Under the pieces are notes generated by a model. It was given only the letters and a program-made list of their open reading frames with translations, was not told where the DNA came from and searched no databases. This document shows, in pieces, positions 55,975-64,000 of a stretch of DNA of 64,000 bases. Numbering within the stretch: the first letter of the stretch is position 1; every line of letters begins with the position of its first letter. Source of the stretch: Inonotus obliquus (lineage: Eukaryota; Basidiomycota; Agaricomycetes; Hymenochaetales; Hymenochaetaceae); assembly GCA_032164295.1 (NCBI GenBank), contig JAJHTX010000005.1:2604001-2668000 (forward strand). The letters run 5' to 3'. A program made the translations under genes and the position numbers.

Positions 55975-58600
55975 TGAAATTGAGGGTGCGTAGATGGAGG
56001 GATAGACTAGTCTTAGAGTGTCCAGACGAGAAAAAGACTAATCATAGAAAATTGTATGAGGCTTTTCCCGGTCTTCGGTTGCATATCGATTCTCTGACTG
56101 TCAATTCATACTGGTCTACGATGACCAGGCTTGCGAAGCATACCTATAGCAGATTGTTCACACAAATCAATAGATCACACGATTTACGAGCTGCATAGAT
56201 CTTGACAGGTCGAATGCTGTTCTGCTCACTTATTCGTTCACAACCCAGTCTCATGATTTCAGTAGAAGTTCAAGTCTACTTCCATCGTCCAGGTTGTCTA
56301 ACTCTTGTGCTCTAATTCATACCGAATTCCCTGGAGAAGATTGTCGAGCACTGAGTACTCAACAGCCTTTTCTTCTATCCAGTACGGCAAAATCCTGGAT
56401 TCAGTATGCCTTCTGTTTGTTTCGTGTGCTTGCAAGACTACCAAATAGCGCCAACGAACATCTGATAGAAGGAAGCATATTAGTATCACAGCTCGGTACT
56501 CGATCCGGATGTATTTCGGACACGTGTTGAAATACAAGGGCACAAGCTGGCACAAGGCTTCCCGGTCGATGATTCGTATTCCGTCTTTCTGGAGTAGACT
56601 AGGCTAGGGACAGTTTTCATGTGCAGATGATTCGACGGTTGATGTGGCGTTCCGATGGGGATGAAATTAGTGAATTGTTCGTGTACTGACGATCGGTTGA
56701 AGAGAGTACAAATGGGATGAGGACCTAGGCGATGCTAAGATGAGGTAAACTTCGAATAAAAAGACCTTGCTTTGCTCCGACGACTCGGCAGAGGTAATTC
56801 GCGCGTATTGCCGTCGGGATCTCCGCCGATCATTTAAAACCCGGAAACCCGTAATCCAAGACAAGCTCAAGAACCTTGATTTGGCATACAAAGTGGATCT
56901 GCAACATGATGATGTCAGCAATTTCAGGTATGCAGGGCAGGGTAGATTAGATACGAACAACAATCAACCGTAAATGCCAGATTCAGTTTGATTTCATGAC
57001 GTTTGGATGCTACTACACCGCCCTGATTGATTGTTGTTATTAAATGCGGCACTCGCGACTGTACGGCATGAGGGAACGGTCGTTTGAGTCCATGATATAT
57101 TCTTGGAGTGATGGTCGCCAGCGCCCCGGGACGCGGTACGGCGCTATTGCTGTGTTTGTCTGGGATATGTGGCTGATCGCTGATGCCGAGAGGTTGGACG
57201 GGAGGGAATTGAGAGGGAATTGAGAGGAAGCTTGAAAAGGATATCGCATTAGAGTTGCGGCATCGTTTGCACTACTCCTAGACTCCTAGCCAACTGTGGC
57301 CAACCGTCACGACTATGCTGCGCATCTGAGTGGCTAGTCTGATCGGCCGAGTAGGGTGGTCAAGTCGGAGCGGGATTCGGGGCGGCTAGATGTATAGGAT
57401 GGAGCCAGTAAGGTTGACGGCATCAATCTGCACAGTATTCTGGTGATGCTATGTGTGCTGTTATCAGAGAAAACTTCCTTGTTCTGGTCGGGTTGAAATG
57501 GAGAAGTGGAGTGGCTGAGAACAACTGTGAAGTGGATTCGAGTGGTGTCATCACAAGCAGCAGTATACATTACTGGACTTGTATTGCCACCCACTCATCC
57601 AGTCTGTGTTGAAGCGGACCCGAGTTTGAATTGCTTTGAATACACCAGGATACGTGTACTTATGACGGAAGTATGATTCATCCAAACTGAATCCATACCT
57701 AGTGGAGCACCTTTAGTATACATTTGCTTGACCTACATTTCAGCCCTGAATGGGAGTTAGGTCGGTTGGTCAGTTGGCACAAACACCGTTGTGGGTTTGA
57801 GTCTCGTCAGTGTCGGAGGTGGCAGGAAATCACCATTACCAGACTGATGATTTGGTGGCCACAAAGGGCTTCGTCGATTCTGATTCTGGATGGAAATTAA
57901 TTCGGCAGAATCACTATGCCAGCAGGAACGGGGCGCAAGCAGAAACAAATGATTAGAAGCAGAGGGAAGGGTATATGCTGGGAAAGGTCAGAGGCGGAAT
58001 CCGTACCGAAAAGGTAAGGAAGAGGGGTAGAATTCGGGATTAGGTTTCGTTGGAACCTTCGCGGAGTGATCCCGTTGAATACGGCCCTGACCATGTACAC
58101 TGCACAGAACCGGCATCAGAGGCCGTAAAATAGCCTCACGCTCTGAGTCAGTTCGTAGTTTCACGACGGAAAGTCGACGGAATCAGCAGTAAGGGATAAA
58201 CGGTCAAGGAGGGTGTAAAGATGCGCGAAGGCGCGGCCTTCGAGAAAATTGGTAGAAGAGTCATCGTGGAAAATGAGAGAGGGAAGTGGGTCAGGAAAGG
58301 AGCAGAGAAACCGTGAAATTGGCGAAGCTGTGTTGTAAGGATACTGAGGGAAGCTTGAAAGTGATACAAGATGAATGGACCCCCGCCGTATCGCCAAGCA
58401 AATCATTGCTACTGGCTGAGCGGACTGTCTCACGAGCATCTGAGCGCCATGTACCGAGGATGGGGAGGGATGGGATGGTGAGCGTTAACAAGCGAAGAAT
58501 CCGATATAAATATTATTACTCATGATGACAACTGCCATAAATGGTAATGGACCCCAAGAACAAGTGTAATGGTAGTATTACATATTATTCTATTAACTTT
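55975..58600. other. Long intergenic region, nothing recognised
   Basis: About 2.6 kb with no gene, tRNA or transposon protein I can support. Several short frames on both strands lack splice context and motifs. It may hold a decayed repeat or a non-coding transcript. Confidence 0.45.
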
Positions 58601-58605
58601 ACTTA

Positions 58606-58690
58606 CCATCCTCCTCCACTCCTCTCCTTCTCCCTCCATCTCCTCCTCCTCCCCCCTCCCTTCCTCCCTTTCTTCATTCTCTTTCCTCAA
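58606..58690 (+). promoter_or_regulatory. CT-rich tract upstream of the SAK1-type kinase
   Basis: An ~85-bp run dominated by CCTCC, CTTCTCC and CCCTCC on the plus strand, ending about 70 bp upstream of the start at 58758. It is similar to the leader at 17998-18099. A polypyrimidine promoter element is likely but inferred. Confidence 0.5.
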
Positions 58691-58757
58691 AAGCAAATAA
58701 GCCCGTCGAATGCGCGCTTTCAAAAACTATCGATAGACTTCACATTCGCCACTAGTC

Positions 58758-61700
58758 ATGCACGCAATGTCATCTAGGCACACCCCCCATCACTTTCAAC
58801 AACCTCACCAACACCAATCCCCGACGCCCCCGCCCTCCAGTCCGTATCAGTCTTACGCGCCTAACTCTGATCTCCTATCGCCTTCCACTACGCACCTCCA
58901 ACATCAGAGCAGGAGTTCGAGTCCCTACGCGCCATACCTCGTCACACAGCAGCTTGGATCACCTGTTAGCACGCGGTCTCGCTCGCCAATGTTTCCTACA
59001 CCCATTTCTCAGAATATGCCTCGACCGAACACTCCAGCTCTTCCTTCATCATCGTCTGCACATGGCCGCTCACGTGAAATGGTGTCCGCACCTTCTCCAG
59101 CACCAGAACCGCCTGAGGATGTTGTGATGACAAGCACAATCAACTATTCACGGGACATGCGCGACCGGACAATCATCAATCAATACCTCATTGGACATCG
59201 CTTGGGCAATGGGCAACATGGTGAAGTTTACAAGGGTTTCGATATGAGGAGAGGGAACATGGTTGTTGTATGTTATTTTTACTACTTTCGTTCTTCGTGT
59301 CCATTTTGCTACCGCTTAGCATGAGCTGACTGAATGCGTTTACATGACAGGCAATAAAAGCATGTCGGCGCAAGAATTCAAAGGAGGCCAAGCACGAACA
59401 ACTCCGCCAGCGCAATCAGGGTCCTATCCCACCTGCTGCCGCTGGTTTAGGCCTTCTCAATGCTCGTCCCCGCCTCGTTGACCAACTTCAGAATACTGAG
59501 AAGAAGGTCCTCCGCGAAATTGCCATTATGAAGAAATGCAAGCATGGCCAGATCGTGCAGCTATACGAGGTTATTAATGACCGCCTTACCAACAAAATAC
59601 TTCTCATCATGGAATACATGGGAGGCGGGGAGGTCAAGTGGCGTGACGACCACGGACGCCCGTGTCTCCGAGTTGATCAAACCCGTCGTATATGTCGTGA
59701 CGTCGTCCTCGGCCTTCTCTATCTTCACTACCAAGGCATCATCCACCGAGATATCAAACCCGCCAACCTTCTCTGGACTGCCAACAGGAAGAACGTGAAG
59801 ATCACCGACTTTGGCGTTTCTCATTTTAGTGCCGCGCAACGCATAGACTCAGTGAAACAAAGTACCAAGTACAAGGAAGCTCTTGAACGTCGGAAACAGG
59901 CGCGTCGCAAACGTGAGGAGGAGGCTTCAGGTACAGCCACTCCCAACAGACGTAGAACAAACGTCTGGCGCGGTAAGGGGAGTCGGCATGGAAGTAAGGA
60001 GAATGTCAAGGGCAAAGCCCGTGCTCTAGACAACCTTCCACCCTCCGCAGGCGTACTGAAGTCTGAAGTAACTTCACCAGCTTCTGATGACGAGGATGCT
60101 GCTGCAGAGAAGGAGCTCCTCGAGGAGCTTGCGGGAGATATCGACCCTATCTTAGTTGATGATGGTGGTCTATCACGCCAGGCAGGCACACCTAGCTTTC
60201 TGGCACCCGAAATCATATGGGAGTTCGGCGAAAAGCAGACCGCCGCCCTGTATAACAGGGTTGGTCTTTCGCGTGCAAAATTGAAACGCGACGCGGAGCA
60301 GCTTGAAAAGACTCGTGATAGACTTGACGGTGAGAGGAAAGATGCAGAGAGCGGTGCCCGAAATTGTTCTGACCTGGAAAAAGTACCAGTAACACTGACG
60401 ACAGCCATCAAGTCGCCTCTGCGACTATCTCATACGGACGATGAGGCAACACCTCGAGCTGCGGATGCTACTTCACAAAATTCCCTGGACTCCGAGGTTG
60501 CCTTTGCCGTTCACGAAGGAACAGAGTCCACAGTGCCTGACCCTGATCCTTCTGCATTTCATGATCCTAACGCCGACGAAGCTTATGCCGAATCCGAAGT
60601 GGACTTACCTCCCCGTCCGGCCATTACGAAGGCGATTGATGTCTGGGCGTTGGGTGTAACATTATATTGTTTACTCTTTGGACGCACTCCATGGGGCGGT
60701 GTCACGGAATTCGCTATGTACCAGTTGATTCATACGGAAGACTTCGAAATCGATGCAACAATGGGCTATGATCGAATCGATACTGGTGGTCGCCATCATG
60801 ATCCGGATAGTGATAGCGAAGGAGCCATCGTTATCGGGCTTTTGAATAGATTATTGGAGAAGGATTGTACAAAACGGATCACGCTTGAAGATGTAAAGGT
60901 GTGTGCTTTCTGTTCAATGAGTAGCCAACTGGCAAGTTACCCACCTGGATACATTCCTAGCGTCTCCCGTGGATTACTCGCGATATTCCGAACCCAGACG
61001 AGTGGGTGGCAGAGACCGCACCGGAGCGTCTTGACCCTATACGAATCACCCCCGCAGACGAGGATGTCGCAATGTCGACTGTCAAATTCCGGTGGAAGTT
61101 CGATATGACGAAGCCTTTTCGTCGCTTCCGCTCGCTACTCCCCGCTGGCCGTTCTGCGGCGGCACGACAGCAGCAACAACAAGTACAGCGACGTGCAGAT
61201 CATGGTGACTTCTATGATACAGAGCTCGATGCTATCTTGCAGCGTGGCTTACATATAGAGTCAGAGTCTGAGAAGAGCGAGAAAGCCTCTCCACCAATGA
61301 GGAGGATCGGCGGCAGCGAAGCAATTGGTCTCCAGCGCAAGCCGAGTCGAAGTCGACGCGTCGCTGACGCGGTTGAACGTAGCGTTCGAAAAATTTCGAG
61401 GCATGGCAGTGGAGTCAACAGTGTCGACGCTTCGGGTGGTGAGACACCGCGTAACATGAAGAGGCGTACACTTCCGGATCTTGTACTCGGTAGTCGTGGT
61501 CGTTCGTTATCGCGCTCTAGAGAAGCCTCTCGGTCACGTCCATCTTCCCGAGCATCTGGACCAGCAACACCTCGCGTTGCAAGTGGAGGCTCTTGTTCTA
61601 ACCTCACGAGCCCTAGTACTGCAGGTTTCACATCCGACGGTGAGACGGATATTCTGGATGCGGATGAAGTCCATGCTATTGAAGTTTCCCGTCGCAAAGA

Positions 61701-63051
61701 ACGAAAAGAATGGGAGAAGCAACATCGGCAGAAAGCATCAGCACGGCAATCTCTAAGTAATATCTCCAAGATACTCAGCTGGAGACCGAAGGGTAGTCCT
61801 CGCGAAAGCCTGAGTGAAAGCAGCAGTAAAGGAAGCTTAGGCATGGGATGGAAGGGCCTCACGCGTAGCCCTGCAAGCCCGGGGAGTCCCATCGGCGGTA
61901 CAGAAATCGGGGGCGAACCAGCTTCTGCGCGCGCGAGCTTTGCGACACAGCGCCTTACCCGACGGAGTGCTGATGAGTTTGGCGCGGCACGCATGGGCTT
62001 AGCCGGTCCACATACTGCTCGGCGTGCTCCAGGTAGTCTTGGTGTCCGTTCAGATTCTGGATCTGCTATCGCATCTTCTGGAGTTGCTACAGGAGGTCGT
62101 GGTCTAGCTCTGGCAAGTGCGGACGAGCTAACGAGTGCTATGCGGGCTTCAAGTTGGGGAGACGTCGCAGACGAGTTCAGCTATGGGTATGGATATGGTG
62201 TGGATCGCCGGAGAGACTTGGAGCTCGACGCGGATGGGGTATCGGATTACGGATACGGTGGAGGGAGCGCCTATGGAGACTACATGTATGCCAATGGTGG
62301 TGAATTTGCATACGGGACTGGTGATGTGGATAGCTATGCCAACGAGGACGACGAAGTACGACTTGTCGGTGCAGGAGGCATTTTATCTCATCCTGTTTCT
62401 GACCCATCGTCGCCAAATAGTCTTTCGGGCATTTCGATAGGAGCTGGCGCTGGCGGAACTCCGCAGGATGGCTTTTCCCTACAGGGTGTAGCACACGAGG
62501 TGGGCTCGGCTGGTCCGATCCCTGGGAGCGCCGGTTCACAAGGCGCGATTTCGGGTCCATTCGTTGCGACACACGTTCTTCAATCGCAGCTGCAAGATGC
62601 TGGGAGGAGGCGCGGAACGAGCGTGGGAAGTAGGCATCAACATCACTACCCTTACGTTGTCTCTAGTCCGCTGGCCCAGAGTCCGATCAATAGCGAGCAG
62701 GAAGATCAACTGGTAGATGAGTTCGAGCTCGATGACGGAGGGAACGTTCATCTAAGCAGAAATACCAGCGCTGAGGGAAGTGTGAATGTGAGCGTGGAGC
62801 GTGGATCTCCGGACTCAGGGCAACGTATCGTTGGGCATGGTATGACGAGCTTGAAAGTCGACGAGGAGGTCCGGGATGACGAGGTGTTCGCTGATGAAGA
62901 TTCATCCAGCAGCGAGGATTCCCATATTGAGGTCCGTAGGCGCCGGCCGTCCGAAATACTGGTACGCTCAGGCTCTCGGGTTCGAGCTGGACAACCTGAA
63001 TCATCTCCTTCTCGTGCCTCTGCCACTAGCGAAACCGTCGAGGCTTGCTAG
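58758..63051 (+). CDS. SNF1-activating kinase, SAK1/TOS3/Ssp1 (CaMKK) type
   Basis: Exons 58758-59267, 59351-60898 and 60961-63051 give 1382 residues. Residues 1-140 are Pro/Ser-rich. Kinase motifs: GNGQHGEV loop at 150-157, lysine in AIKACRR (173), MEYMGGGEVKW, HRDIKPANLL (302-311), DFG (323-325) and AGTPSFLAPE. The insert between the DFG and AGTP segments is about 105 residues and polar, and another ~130-residue insert precedes ITKAIDVWALGVTLYCLLFG. These inserts are seen in fungal Elm1/SAK1-family kinases. The ~700-residue tail is Ser/Arg-rich, with YGYGYG and GlySer stretches and RRRPSEIL-type phosphorylation sites. The family phosphorylates the SNF1/AMPK activation loop under glucose limitation or stress. 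Acting upstream of AMPK here is inferred from the family. Confidence 0.88.
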
Positions 63052-64000
63052 TATAATCCAGTGAGATGAGAAGTTCCGTTTCCGCAGTCTACCCTTTTCC
63101 TTCGCAATTAGATTCCGGTCGGGCATAATTATATGCCGCCAGTTTGGCCACACACATTTTGTTTCCTTTGATTTTTATTCCTGCCTACCCATTTCTACTC
63201 TAAACCCTGTCTTCATGAATCACTCATGATCGATCACATTAGACGCCCCACTTCACAGTCTCGGTGTTTATTTGAGACACCGCCATCAAGACCCCTTGAC
63301 ACTCCGTATCCATGCCATGCTCTACGATTCGGAGGGCAAAAATGAAGGGAGCTGACAAACGTTGTAAATTTCAAAGTCTCCACCAGTCTTTGCTTGGCTC
63401 GTGTGCATACGTACCTCCCCCCGTGCCATACACTCACAGCTTTGCTATTAGGCCCAGTTCGCTGGTTAGGTTTATATGCTTTCTCCCCACTCAGCTTCTA
63501 TCTCCTCTCCGTTCTGTTTCTTATCTCTCTGGTTCCTGATACGCAATGTATATATCATCCCCGCATGGTAGAACTTTTTTTCAGGATATTCCCAGTTTTT
63601 TCTTCCTTTCCGGATTCTTCTGTTTCTTTACATTCCCGCCCTTCGTCTTCTCTGCTCCCTTAAATTTCTACACGTCTTTCCGTTCATCTCCCTTCTTTCC
63701 TCCTCTTAAAGTTCCGTCTTTCCTTACCCATGACCTTATCGTCCCGTCCCTGCATGTATCACTGGTTTCTTTCACGCATCCTTTCTCTCGGCATAACGGA
63801 CAGTAGTACCTCTCAATGCAATAGAGTTTTTCCCCTTCGATTTGATTAAGGCAGAAGGGATAGTGTTGGTATCAATCTAAATCAGGTGAATGTATCACGA
63901 CGCGTACACAGAGCAAAACAACGCGTGACCTGAAAGGGTATTGATGTAGATCATTGAGTGATCGTCCATTGATACCATCAAATGTTATCGATTCTAAGGA
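63052..64000. other. 3' flank of the SAK1-type kinase, no gene
   Basis: About 950 bp, C/T-rich from about 63410 to 63780 on the plus strand. No recognisable gene. Probably the 3' UTR and flank of the kinase gene. Confidence 0.5.

Overview
The window looks like a basidiomycete (probably Agaricomycete) nuclear contig. Genes are densely packed and cut by many 45-70 nt GT-AG introns. Coding sequences include fungal-type proteins (YVC1-like vacuolar channel, Cdc27/POL32, YANK kinase, YPI1, SAK1-type kinase), and the repeats are Ty3/Gypsy LTR retrotransposons. Exon structures below were built by eye from reading frame, splice signals and family resemblance. For nine genes the exon lengths sum to an open frame.

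Layout. 0.3-17 kb: a kinase-less HeLo/MLKL-like four-helix protein (323-1921), a YVC1-like TRP channel (2164-5412), an unrecognised minus-strand gene (5597-7837) divergent from the DNA polymerase delta subunit Cdc27/POL32 (7987-10032), an intronless PrpF-family isomerase (10689-11954), and a large paralogue of the first gene that adds a TKL-type kinase domain and a C-terminal domain of unknown function (12625-16982). 17.3 kb: tRNA-Val(CAC) with an 11-nt intron. 18.1-20.2 kb: a YANK/STK32 kinase.

22-47 kb is a transposon nest. Element A (21963-32036, minus strand) is a chromodomain-type Gypsy element broken by two solo LTRs of another family (25516-27236 and 30249-31379), each with TG...CA-type ends and a 4-bp target duplication. 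Element C (33053-47279, minus strand) is a 14.2-kb Gypsy element with nearly identical LTRs. It has a very long Gag-protease polyprotein with an internal membrane segment, a pol frame with one in-frame TGA, and a Cys/His-rich spliced frame on the opposite strand beside its 3' LTR. Element C sits exactly inside one arm of a near-perfect head-to-head duplication of a small TKL kinase: the minus-strand copy is split and truncated, the plus-strand copy (47543-48925) is intact.

49-64 kb: YPI1 (PP1 inhibitor), a YggS/PLPBP PLP-homeostasis protein, a tandem pair of UPF0014/FetB-like membrane permeases with identical exon sizes (one with a 1.27-kb last intron), and a SNF1-activating (SAK1/CaMKK-type) kinase.

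The strongest candidate for a new system is the pair of paralogous HeLo/MLKL-like proteins, one with and one without a kinase domain. The architecture suggests a necroptosis-like executioner/regulator pair. The other unusual structures are the kinase palindrome with its retrotransposon insertion, and the antisense gene in element C.
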